From Emydura subglobosa (lineage: Eukaryota; Chordata; Testudines; Chelidae): a DNA stretch of 64,000 nt. Position numbers and translations under genes: made by a program. Below, one piece after another: positions 14,501-26,500 of the stretch (positions within the stretch are counted from its first letter, which is position 1; each line of letters begins with the position of its first letter). The notes under the pieces are model-generated. The model was not told where the DNA came from. It was given only the letters and a program-made list of their open reading frames with translations, and did not search any database. The stretch is taken from contig ML680086.1 of the NCBI GenBank assembly GCA_007922225.1, positions 9,179,472 to 9,243,471 on the forward strand, in the 5' to 3' direction.

Positions 14501-17500
14501 AGCTAGGTCCAATGCTATTTTTAATGTCTAAATTGAACACAAAGAAAGAAACGAAAAGCAACATTTAGGTGACCCTGGAAGTCTCAACTTCCATTGTCCA
14601 GATGGAGAGTGGCACTTACTCTTCTGGCATGTTGGATCTAGCTTCTATTTTGCCCCAACTCTTTGCCCAGTGACCAGCATTCTAGAGCAGCAAGCTTCCA
14701 GGATTTCTTGCTACACCTCAGTAAGCAGGAGCAAAGCGCACGGACAAGACAGCCAAGGGACATGAGCTTTGCTTTGCAGGCAACGTCACATGAAAGCGGG
14801 ATATACCCAATGATATATTTTGTACAGCTGGTGGGCCAAGGTGAAATGTACATACACACTATCTTTTCAACTGACTCATGCTAGCACCGTCCCATCTAAA
14901 AAACACAACCATCAGACTATTACCTTCCCTCTACCTTCCAGCCAGTAATTACCACTTCCGGGAGCATTCATCACAACACCAAAAATCATGCCAGATTTCC
15001 ATGGGACTCCTGCTGATGGAGATGCACATGCTCATAGTACACAGTTCCACCAGAACTGAACAGGAATTCATTGTTTTGCTCATTAACGGCTACCCATATT
15101 TCTAATTATATGTCACCCACATGGTTTGAATGGAAAATTTTAACCCCAGAACATTTAAAGGGCCACATTTAAACGCATGATGGAGACGTGGCATCTTCGG
15201 GAATACAGAATCCTGCCAGGTGGGCCACGCATTCAAACATGGGTAAAGAAGATGTACCATGAAGAGAAAACTGTTTTTAGGTCAATAAGCTGATTTCAAT
15301 TAACTACAGGAAGGAGGGAGAAGTGTTAGCTGAGAGCTAGTGTATATGCACATTTTGTTCCGTTCCAAAACGGTTGTGATTTGACTCAGGTTGATTGACA
15401 GTTTCTTAGGATCAGGACAGCTTTATGATACATTGCTGAAGGCAGAGTTACAAGAACAATCGTGCTTTTCAGTCAAACAGGCATGGGACTAAGACAATTT
15501 ATTGGGAGATTTCAATTTCAAGTTGGTGTAACTTTCATTATCGGTTCAAGCCCTTGCTTAATCCTTTTGATTTATAGCCCAAATGTGTATTATGCTTTGT
15601 CACATGTGGTGCACAAACAATTCCTCTTTATGAGTCGTAATTTATCTTCTGATGTACAGTAAAAAAAAATTAACTCTTGGAAAAATGCTGCTTTCCCCTA
15701 GTCAAGACAGTGTGGGAGGGATTTTCCCTTATGCTAGCTAGTAACCAAGGACAAGGGCTGTAAAAGCCCCTTAGGTGCCTAAGGAAGAATTCCCCCAGCT
15801 GCCCCCGAAATAGGCAGGACACAGCACAGCTAAGGCCCACCTGGCAAACCTTGCTTAAAGATACCTTTCCTTCTGCTGCTTCTGGCCTGCACCTTTCTGT
15901 GCTGCATTTCCAGTGGGTGCAACACAGCATCTCAGCCAACAACTAAGCAACACTGCAATTTGCGTTCAGGCCTCAATTCGAAAAACGCCACTGAATGCGT
16001 GTTAGACATCTACCAACATACCTGTGCTCCCAGATCAGGTTGTCAGGTGTCTATGTGGCGTCATACGCACCTGCAATTATTTGCAGGGGCAAACAGCAGG
16101 CATAAAAAGGGAAGCCAACAGTATTGGCAACCCCAAGCACTCAAGAAACATTACTTAGGCCCCCAAAATCAGGAGATTTTAAAAATAATAAAGGTTGGTT
16201 CTTTTTATTTGTCCTCTGGGTTTCTTAGGATGCACTCAGGTCACATTTTCAGGCCTTTCTCCACAAATATGAAGGCTAGAGCTTATTTTCTTAAAATGAA
16301 AGCTGAGGCTCTCACATAATCACATGACTCCAGAACCTGGGGCTTTAATGGGAAAAACCACACCAAATGTCACTAGACTCACAATAAAATTGTGACAGTT
16401 GGCACCACTGGAAAAAATTAAGCCCTCTTTAAAAATCAGGCCCCAAATGCTTTTGCATTGCCACCACCAACAGAATATCTGTGTTTTAAAGGTAAACGGT
16501 AAAGCCTTTTAAAAAGTTTTTTAAAAATCACCCACTATCATGTTCATTGTCACTTTTCTGACTATAGCTGCACTTTGAATATTGTCCATTTACATCAACT
16601 TATTTTATTGCAAAAACCTGTTATGTCTGGTTAATGCTTCCTCTTCAAATCAAGGCACTGAGTTTGGATGATGAGGTACATAAATATGAACTTCACTGAC
16701 CATGGCAGCATGAGGCGTGAAAAATCACTCTAATACCAAGAGCCCCTGCAAATCCCACTTAAAAGCCAAATGCTTCAGACCTTACTCAAGACTTACACAG
16801 GACAAACCTGGGAGTTTTGGCTAACAAGTCTATATCAAGTACTGCAGGATTTAGCACTTAAAGCTTAAATAATAAGGAAGGCCTTTTGCAAGGTGATGAA
16901 TTCTATCCGTATGGGTATCTATATAGCGCTCACTAAACCCCCCCTAAAATCCCATCCAGCAGGCACTGGGCTCATTGTAAAACCTGGGAAGGATTGAATG
17001 GAGTAAGCTTTTCTCTGGGCATTCCAAATCCCATTCAAAAACATGAAGCACAAGCCTGCAGGGTGTAACACGCCAGCCCCTAAAAGTCCTCTGTTAAAGT
17101 CAATAACTAAGTGGCTCCATACACTGAGCTCTCAATGAGGAAATAGACAAGACTCTTCTCAACTGCTGCTGAATCACTCTGTGGGGATGACTGCATACAG
17201 GAAATAAATGGCAACAGATGTTCCTTTGCAAGGAGTTTTGTTCAAGCAAAACGGGCTCAGATAATCAAGAGATTCAGGGTTACCCTACAGTATCTGCATA
17301 TATTTGATACAGTGTCAAAGCCCAGATTTAAACCTTAGCAGCCTGTTTTCCCATGAACCCCAGTGGGAGTTACCTATGTAAATTCTCTGCACATTCATTA
17401 GGTAAATAAGGCCCCTTTACATCAACACAGAACACTCAGCCCAGTCTTACCTCAGCTATCCAATGGAGGGTATTTTCCCTGGTTACCTGGCTCGTGATAT

Positions 17501-20500
17501 TAAAGCCCTCGAGGATGTTTAGCGCTGTGATCAGTGCAGGACCCACATGTGGAGGTGGAGGGCTAAGAACAAGGTGACCTGTCAAGGTGAGAGAAGAGGA
17601 ATAAAGCTATTCACATTAGAAGCTGCTTTGTCAAGGTTTTATAGCACTGTGCTAGCTTTAAACACTTTACTTTGAGCTGTCATCCAAGGAAAGGAAAACA
17701 AGCTTTTCAAATGTGGGAAGGCAATTATAGGTGATTTGAAAGAGATTTTTTTAAAACATAGGTATCAGAGGGTAGCTGGTTCCTGTGAGCAGACCAGGCC
17801 CAGCACCCCTGTGTCAGATCAGGTGAGCCAAACTAAGATTAACAATTAATTAAACAAACAATTAATTAAAGGGGGCAGACCTAAAGGCCAGTCAGAGTTC
17901 AGGAAGAGGGGGAGTGACTGGGGCAGGTTGTGCCTGGGGAGAGAATGCACAGAGGAGTGGAGCTAACTCTGGTGGTGGGTTCCTGGGGAAGTAGCCCTGG
18001 GGTTTGTGTTCCAGAAGGGAAACAGACAGACTAGCAGAATGAGAACTGGCCATGAGAAGGAAGCTGCAGAGGCCCCTGGGAAGGGAGACCTCGGACAAAA
18101 GGTCAACTGACTTTTTCAAACGGTTAACTGGTTTTTTGACTGCTTTGTGCTTATATTTGGCCAAATAAAGCTACTTAAAGGAGATGGGGCATGCCAGTGA
18201 GTGCTTGTTAAGCTGGGGAGAAGTCCTGCCATGTCACACAGTGAAGAACACTGGCTCTTTGATTAGCCCCTGATACAAGAGGAGCACGAGGTGGATCTTA
18301 TGTGCACAGTGAAGAGGGAGAAAACAGAGACAGGGAGCTGCAGTGCGGCCTTTGGCCACAAGGGGGGGTGATTGGGTAGTGGCCACTACATTACAATAGG
18401 TTTATGCCCCATTTTTCTCTTTTTAGATGGATAAAGAAGACCTGGAAGACTTTTGGGTTTTTTTCTGCTTGTTTCTTATATCAGAAATGCAAATCTTGTC
18501 AACATTTGGGAGATTTATGACCTCACAGGCCCAAGGAAGTAAAAGACAATTGAGGCCTGGTCTACACTGACAATGGAGGTCGACATAATGCGGCTTATGT
18601 CGACCACATTAAGCATATGTCTCCACTGGCATGTCTGTTCTGCTGACCTAAATTGCAATAAAATTCAACTTAATAAAACCACCTCTGCAAGTGGCGTAGC
18701 ACTGAAATCGAATTCTATGGATCGAATGAGCGTCTGTGTAGGCAGACGCAATGTAAATTGACGTCATTGGCCTCCAGGAGGCATCCCATAATGCTCCATT
18801 GTGACCACTCTGGACATTTTCACTTTGCTGCACCACGGCCACATGCACAGGAAACAGCCCCTCCTCTGAAGCCTCAGGAAATTTTGAATTCCCATTTCCT
18901 CTTTGGTCAGCATGGAGAGAGCTTTGTAGCTGAACTATTCATAGTGACTGCATGCCCCAAACACGTTCCAGCCTGGAGACAACCTAAGGTCTTGGATCTT
19001 ATCAGCCTGAGGGGTGAAGAGTCTGTTCTGGCTCAACTCTGAGCCAGCAAAAGAAATTTTGATATCTACGAGAAGATATTGCACAGTATAGTGGAGAAGG
19101 GCCACAACAGGGACGCTCAGCAGTGCCACGTTAAAATCAAAGAGCTGAGGCAGGCATATCAGAAAACTAGGAAGGCAAACAGTTGTTCTGGCTTGTCACC
19201 AAAGACATGCCGCTTTTATGAGGCGCTGCATGCGATTCTCAGCAGTGACAACACCACTGTGCCATCATGCAGCATTGATACTTCCGAAGAATCCCAGTCC
19301 AGAATGAATGAGGAGGACTCTGTGGATGAGGAGGATGAGGATGAGGAGAACAGAGGGCAAGAGAGCAGGGTATCCATTCTCCCTGAGAGCCAGGACCTCT
19401 TCGTTACCCCAGAGCAGCCCAGCTGGACACGGGACAACTTTACTGACCGAGACGCCGGGGAAAGCACATCTGGTGAATGTGTATAGCAAATCGCATTTCT
19501 GTGGTTATGTCCCCAGTCCAGCTTATTTGTGGGAAAAAAGGAGTTTGTGTTTTTCTGGGGATGCGCTTCCTGGGCGTTGGTCCACTGAAGCAGAGGGTTA
19601 CACCCAGAATAGACTATTTATGTTCAGAGGTATGCTCCGAGAATCCTCCATGGATATCTCCAGGAAACTTTTATGTAGGTACTCTGCAATCCTTTGCAGA
19701 AGGTTTCTGGGGAAGGCAGCCTTATTTCTTCTGCCACAGTAGGACACTTTTCCCCGCCACTCTGCTATTAAATGAGCAGGCATCATTGTGGCACACAGCA
19801 TACCAGCATAAGGGCCAAGTCTGTACCCCGATGCTTGCAGCAAATCTTCCCTTTCCACCTGCATTACCCTCAGGAGGCTGATATCACACGTGGGCACCTA
19901 GGGAAGATGGTGCAAGTTTACAGTACCCGACCAATATAGTCACTGAGTGTTATTCCCCTGCCATGGATGATGTCCTGGGCCCCAACACAGACAATTCCTA
20001 GTCATGATATTGTTGGCATGGGTGTTAGAACAAGTACCCCTATGGTTTCTCCAGAGACACTTCACCCACACTCTCCTCCAATCCCTTTGGATCACCTCCT
20101 CTCCAACCGGTCTTCGGTATGGTAAAGGGGAGCCCAATGATCCTTCTCCTTGGTTAAGTGTGGATAGGGGAATTTAGTGCTACAGAGACTTCCCTATAAT
20201 GGATGCAAGGGCCCCTTACTTACCATGGCTGGAATGCCACTCCGACCTGTGCAATAGGTAGTGATTGGTATGTGGATCTGGCTTTGCCTTGTGAATATGA
20301 AAGGGAGTTCTTTTTACGTTGTAATATTTCTTTTTGTCCATGGGGCCAGATAACAATGGCAACTTTGTGCTTTGCTTGCCTTACAGTGGACAGCTCCGCC
20401 TTCACCCCAGCTTCTACTCCTGCAGACCACCTTTCCCAGATTAGAAAGTGAAAAAAAAAAACCTCGGGATGACATGTTCAACGAACTAATGAACGCCTCT

Positions 20501-23500
20501 CCAGATTCTGAAACAGAGCTCAGAGCCTGGAAGATGTCACTGTCAGAGAAACTAAACATAGAAATGGAAAACCAAAAATCAGCACAGGAGTAAGAGCGTG
20601 CAATGCAAAACAAGGTTACTTACCAGTAACTGATGTTCTTTGAGATGTGTTGCTCATGTCCATTCCACTATAGGTGTGTGCACGCCTCCGTGCACGACTA
20701 CTGGAACTTTTTTCCCCTTAGATTCCGTAGGGCCGGCTCTGGTGCCCCCTGTAGTCCCATGCACATGCCGCGATATATGAGGCACTGCTGGCCCTACGTC
20801 CTCTCAGTCCCTTCTTTCCGCCAACTCCTGCGGCGGGGACAGGGGGTGGGTTTGGAATGGATATGAGCAACACATCTCGAAGAACATCAGTTACTGGTAA
20901 GTAACCTTGTTTTCTTCTTCGAGTGATTGCTCATGTCTATTCCACTATAGGTGACTAACAAGCAGTACCTTGGAGGTGGGCCGGAGTTAGCGGTGAGCGG
21001 CTTGCAGCCCAGCTCTGCTGAAGCCCACTCCTTCCCATGCCTTGGACAGAGGCGTGGTGGGAAGTGAAGGTCTGTTTTGCCAACCTGGCAGCTGCTTTGC
21101 AGATGCCCTGCCCTAGCACTTCCGCTAGGAAGGCTGTAGATGGAGCTTGAGCCCCGTTGGGTGAGCTGTAGTGGCGCCCGGAAGTGGCATCTTCACCTGC
21201 TTGTAGCCGAACATGATGCAGGGAGTTATTCACCGGGAAAATGTGCTGGCGGAGACTGGTGAATCTTTCATCTGGTCGGATGCTGTGAGGAAGAGCTCCA
21301 TCGCTCTCCGTAACGGCCTCATACATCTGATGTAGAAGCCAGGGCCCCACTCGCGTTCTAGAGAGTGCTGCCTTCTCCTCTCCTCCAAGCTGTGTGGCTC
21401 GGGGAAACCTGAGGAGAATATATGAGACTGGGCAACCCCTTGGGCTGGAGGGCCCAGTGAGGTCTCACTGAACCTTATCTTATAGACTACAGTATAAGGA
21501 CAGAGCTCTGGGGTCAGAGCTCTGATCCTGGAGACCTTCCTTGCTGAGGTAAACACCCCCAGGAAGGCCACTTTCCCGGACAGCCAGAGTAGGGGACATG
21601 ACGCCGTGGGTTTTGGGGAGGAGGGGGCATGGCCTGGGAAGGACCAGGTCGAGATCCCAGGGAATCCTTGGGTCATGGGCCTACGGATAGAGCCTCCCAC
21701 CCCCCTTCAGAGGCCAAACCACCATCTGACAGGAGGGCCACAATCCCCCTCGAGCGGCTGATGGAAGGCTGATATGGCTGCTAGGTGGGCCTTCAGGGAG
21801 GCCACAGTCAGTCCCTGGGGCTTTAGCTGAGGCAGGTATTTCCTGGCTCGCCTATACTGGCGAGCGGCTGGGCTGAGTATCTCGGGACTGCTCCCAGCAA
21901 GCAACAGCCACTTCCACTTAACCTGGTACACGGCCTGTGTGGAGGGTTTCCTGCTACCCATTGGTACACATTGGGCTTGTTCTGAGTGGCTCACTCATCG
22001 CCTCTCGGCCATCTATCACTCCCCGAGATGTCGGGGATCCAGGTCTGGGCACCACAGGTGACCGTGATCTCGGTAGCTGGAGTCGCGCTGGCTCAAAGGC
22101 TCCCAAGGCGGGTGATCAAGAAATCCAGCAGCATGCTGAACCCGTGCTGGCGTGGCCAGCCGGAACAATCGGGATGGCATCTGATTAGCGCTCACCTCGA
22201 AAAAGAATAAGAGATGTTGCATATTATAAGGGATCAGTCGGATATGCTGAGACATCTGGTAGAGCTCCAGGAACAGTAGCGACAGGACAGATTCCCTCTG
22301 CAGCCCCTCCAAAACGCTCAAACAACAAGCTGTTTCATACCAGCCCCCACCCACAACTGCTCTAGGAGGAGGTTGAGCAGGATGCAGTATGTGCTCTACT
22401 CCACCCGGTGGAGGGGAGCAGAAAGAGGCGACGGACCTTTTAAGAACTGGGAATGTGCGTGCTTTGCTGTTTGCACAGTCACACTTTGCTCTGGATGGCC
22501 AAGCAGCCTTATGAGAATGTTAAATTATCTTCCTTTTCCCCCACTGTAACGGGTCACCAATAAAACTGTACTGCTTTAAAAAACATTACTTTTTATTCAT
22601 TGAGAGCTCAGGGATTGTCGGCGGGGAAAGAAGGGGAGGGGACCGATGGTGTGAGGGTGGGGTAGAGGAAAGGAAGGGAAGACACAGCACTGAGATGTAC
22701 ATTACTGCAATTCATTGCAAAAACGGGTTTTCAATGCTTCCTTGAGGTGCAGCACTCCGCGGTTGGCTCTCAGCGTAGCACTGGAATATCTGAAAATATG
22801 CGGCTAGCCTATCAGCCTCCATGACCCAACCCTGCAGGAACTTTTCCCCCTTTGTTTCACACACATTATGGAGCACACAGCAGGCAGAGATAACAGTGGG
22901 GATGTTATGTTCACTGAGGTCTAACGTAGTGAGCAAACTGCGCCATCAGGCCTTTATGCGGCCAAATGCACATTCCACCACCATTCTGCACTTGCTGAGC
23001 GTATTATTGAAATGCTCCTTCTCGCTGTCCAGGTGCCCAATGTCGGGCTTCATTAGCCAGGGAACTAAGGTAAAGGCAGGATCCCCCAAGATCACTAATG
23101 GCATTTCAACATCACCAATATTTATTTTTTGGTCAGGGAAGAAAGTGCCCACCTGCGTCCTTTTGAACAGACCTGAGTTCCTAAAGATGTGCGCGTCAAG
23201 CACCTTTCCAGACCACCCCACAATGATGTCGGTGAAACATCTCCTGTGATCCACAAGGGCCTGCAACATTATTGAGAAGTATCCCTTTCAGTTCGCGTAC
23301 TCTGTGGCAAGCTGGTCTGGTGCTAAGATAGATGGCACACATATCTCTATCTCCCTGCCACAGTTTAGGAAACCCATTGCGGCAAACCTATCCACTATGT
23401 CCTGCACGTTTCCCAAAGTTACTACCCTTCTTAGCAGAAGTCTATTAATGGCCCAGCACACTTGCACCATAGCAGCTCCCACGGTGGATTTACTGAGTCC

Positions 23501-26500
23501 GATTTGATTCCCAACTGACTGGTAGCAGTCTGGGGTTGCTAGCTTCCACAGAGCGATGGCCACTCACTTCTCCACTGACAGAGCTGGTCTCAAGCGAGTA
23601 TTCATGTGCTTCAGGGTTGGGGACAGCTCTGCGCAAAGTTCAAGGAAAGTGGCCTTTTGCATACAAAAGTTCTGCAGCCACTGATCATCATCCCAAATCT
23701 TCTGTGCTTGTTTCCCGGGACCAGAACCGGCACGCCACCAACTGAAGATGTTGCATTACAGTCTGCAGCAAATGGGAATTGTTTCGCTCTATGGCTTGTA
23801 GCAGGGCAGCCTCAGTAACATCACAATTTTCCACGCTGTGGCTTCTGTCTTGGCCTTGAACATACTGCAGGATAAGTCGTGAGGTGTTTGTGATGCTCAA
23901 AATGATAGTGCAGAGCTGAGCACGTTCCATGCTTCTCCAGCAATGGTGTGCGCGTGCCAGAGATGGGTTTGGAAAAATGGCGCGAAAAAACGTTAATCTC
24001 TTTGTTTTGGACAAGGGGGGAGGGAGGGAGCATGGTGCATCATGGGAGGAAGACAACCTTCCCAAAAGGCACTACGGGTAGTTGCACTCTGGGATAGCTA
24101 CCCGTGGTGCACTACTCTGATTATTGATGCAAGCACAGCTGGTGGGGATGCAAACCCCCAATGCAATGCGCGTGGTGTGATCAAATGCCTGTGACTTCAT
24201 AAATTCGATGGGTGAAAGTCGATTGACATTAAATCGACTTCACTCTGCAATGTAGATATACCCTGAGTGTGAGAAATGGGATTTGTATTAAATTTGCTTA
24301 AAACTCTTGGGGTCAGGTTCCCAGTTGCCGAAGCCATGAACTTCAGTGAAGATTATCCACTGGTGTAAATCAGTTTATCTGGCCCTTTTACCTGTTGTTT
24401 TTGTTAAGAAACATTTATCTCAAATGCCTAAATAAGCAGCAGCAGCAGAAGAGGTCGTTTGTTAAAGATTCAACACCCTGCTCCTGCCATTAAAGGATGA
24501 GGAAGTTAAGGGTGGTCTGACTCCTCCAAGAAAAATCTCCAGCAAAACAGAATGGCCAGATTTTACAGTTCTGATATTCTTAAAGTAAAAAATACACCTT
24601 ACTTTCCAGGTCTTCTCTATCCATCATAAAGAGGCCAAAAAGGGCATAAACCCATGTTTTTCCCTTTTGCAGATCATCTTTAAGGGCCGTTTGCAAGCTG
24701 TACAAAACTCATGTGCAATGACATGGCATGGCATACATCAGGATATGGCAGCAACATGTAGTCAAGGTGTGGCTCTGTGTGATGACATTAGATCAGAATA
24801 TCATCACTTGCTTTCACAAGCCCCAAAGCTATCTGATGGATCGCTGATATCCCCCAAGCCAGGATCAGTGTATACAGACTTGTTCTGTCAAGGAAGACGT
24901 GAATCTCTGTCAAATGCTGAAAGCATCCTTAACTTACTGAGAGGCATCACAGTCATTAGTTTGCAGCAGGTGACTGGAACAGTCTGACTGCCTTGAGCAG
25001 ATCTGTGATCCTGCCGCTACAAGCCCATACTGTCACGGGGTTATAGCTCAGTGGGCTTGGCTTCCTCATACTCATTTCTCCTCTGGTCTTGGAGGCAGTT
25101 CTGATTTACAGTTGTTAATTGCTATCGCGTGCCATAGGGTGAGGAACCCTATGAATCAGAGATGCAGGGCTGTCAGGACACTTTACCTTGATACACTGTG
25201 TGGACTGGATTCTCCACTAGGGCATTGTAGTTACTGAAGTCTTCCTCTAACAGGACTCCTCCATAGTTATGGACCTGAAAAAAAGAGCAAGGCAGAGCAA
25301 ATCAAAGCAGCTGCGTCAATGAGTTATTGCAGTCAGCATGCCACGGTAGTGAACAACATTGTATTCTATCTTTGGTTAAACAACAATTACCATTTTATTA
25401 TGATTTTTGGCTGTGGTGTTCAGAGCCTAAGGAAGTTAGGAGCCCATTGAATTTCAATGGAATCTGGGTGCCTAACTGCCTTAGGTCTCCTTTGAAAAAT
25501 CCCACCCTTTATGACTAAAAGCCTTGGCCAAGTGTCAATACATTGTGAAGCTCTGTAGTAGCCCAGCCCCAATAGTATGTCCAGGTGACAGCACTGTGAA
25601 ACAGCTCTGCATCTCTCTCCGTGGTATGATGGGCTGACAGAAATGGCTACAGCTCTGCAGACTTCAGTGGGGTGAACCAAGGGATGAATCCGGCCCATCA
25701 CCTTTACAGTCTTGCTACTCACGTTTTCTGCTCAAACTTAAGAAGAGACCTTCCCCCTAGGCTCCCTGCAGCACAAGGGAGTTCTCTCTCCTTTCATCCT
25801 GTGTACTCTTCCTGTTTATTTCTGTCTCCTCTCCTCTATAGCAATTCCAGTGGAGGATGGACACCTTGCTCCTTTTATTTTTAACTCCTCCTACAGACTG
25901 CTTGCTGCACATATCACTTGGCCAAGACCATCCCAAGGAGCAATGGGGCCTGCATCTCAGTCCTGGAGCCCGTTGGGTACCTCTGCAGTAATAATTATTA
26001 TAATGAGGATACTTGGCCATTCCCTAGTGCTTTTCATTTAAGGGTCTCAAAGTGCTTGACAAATATCAATGAATTATGCCTCAGAACTACCGTCGAGACA
26101 GGAAGGACCTGAAATATTCCGATCTGAAGCTGCAATAAGTGTCCGGATGTGGGATTTAGGTTCAGGCCCTTTGGTTCTGGGAATAAGATGCAATTTTTTT
26201 AACCAGTGAAGGCGAGTAACCGTCGGAACAGATTGCTAAGGAGAGGAAGGATTGTCCAGTGGTTAGGGCACTAGGACTTGGGAGACCTGGATTCAATTCC
26301 CTGCTCTAATACAGATTTCCTGTGTGACCCTGGGCAAGTCACTTAGATTCTCTGTGCTTCAATCTCACATCCATAAAATGTAGGTAATAGCACTGCCCTC
26401 CCTCGCAGGGGTGGTGGGAAGCGAAATCCATTAAAGACTATGAGGTTCTCAGATAATACTGTGATGGAGGCCGTATAAGTACAAAAGACAGAAAGGCAAG

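Larger units (their letters stand above)
18554..24263. mobile_element. Harbinger DNA transposon, decayed, in GGT7 intron 8
   Basis: The left end reads GGCCTGGTCTACACTGACAA and the inverted right end GGGTATATCTACATTGCAGA, so the terminal inverted repeats still align. Both ends are bordered by TGA (18551-18553 and 24264-24266), which fits a 3-bp target duplication of the family's TWA type. The element encodes a Myb/SANT-like protein on the plus strand and a DDE transposase on the minus strand, the usual two-gene Harbinger plan. It is interrupted by a DIRS-type insertion at about 20607-22205. Confidence 0.8.
17579..25186 (-). other. GGT7: GGT7 intron 8
   Basis: At 7.6 kb this is the longest intron, mostly because of the Harbinger element and its nested DIRS insertion, plus a retroelement-like block at 17760-18370. 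Confidence 0.85.

Noticed and set aside
22016..22354. 112-codon minus-strand ORF in the Harbinger/DIRS region
   Set aside because: Its upstream half is the antisense of the plus-strand SANT tail, and the rest is DIRS debris crossing the junction.
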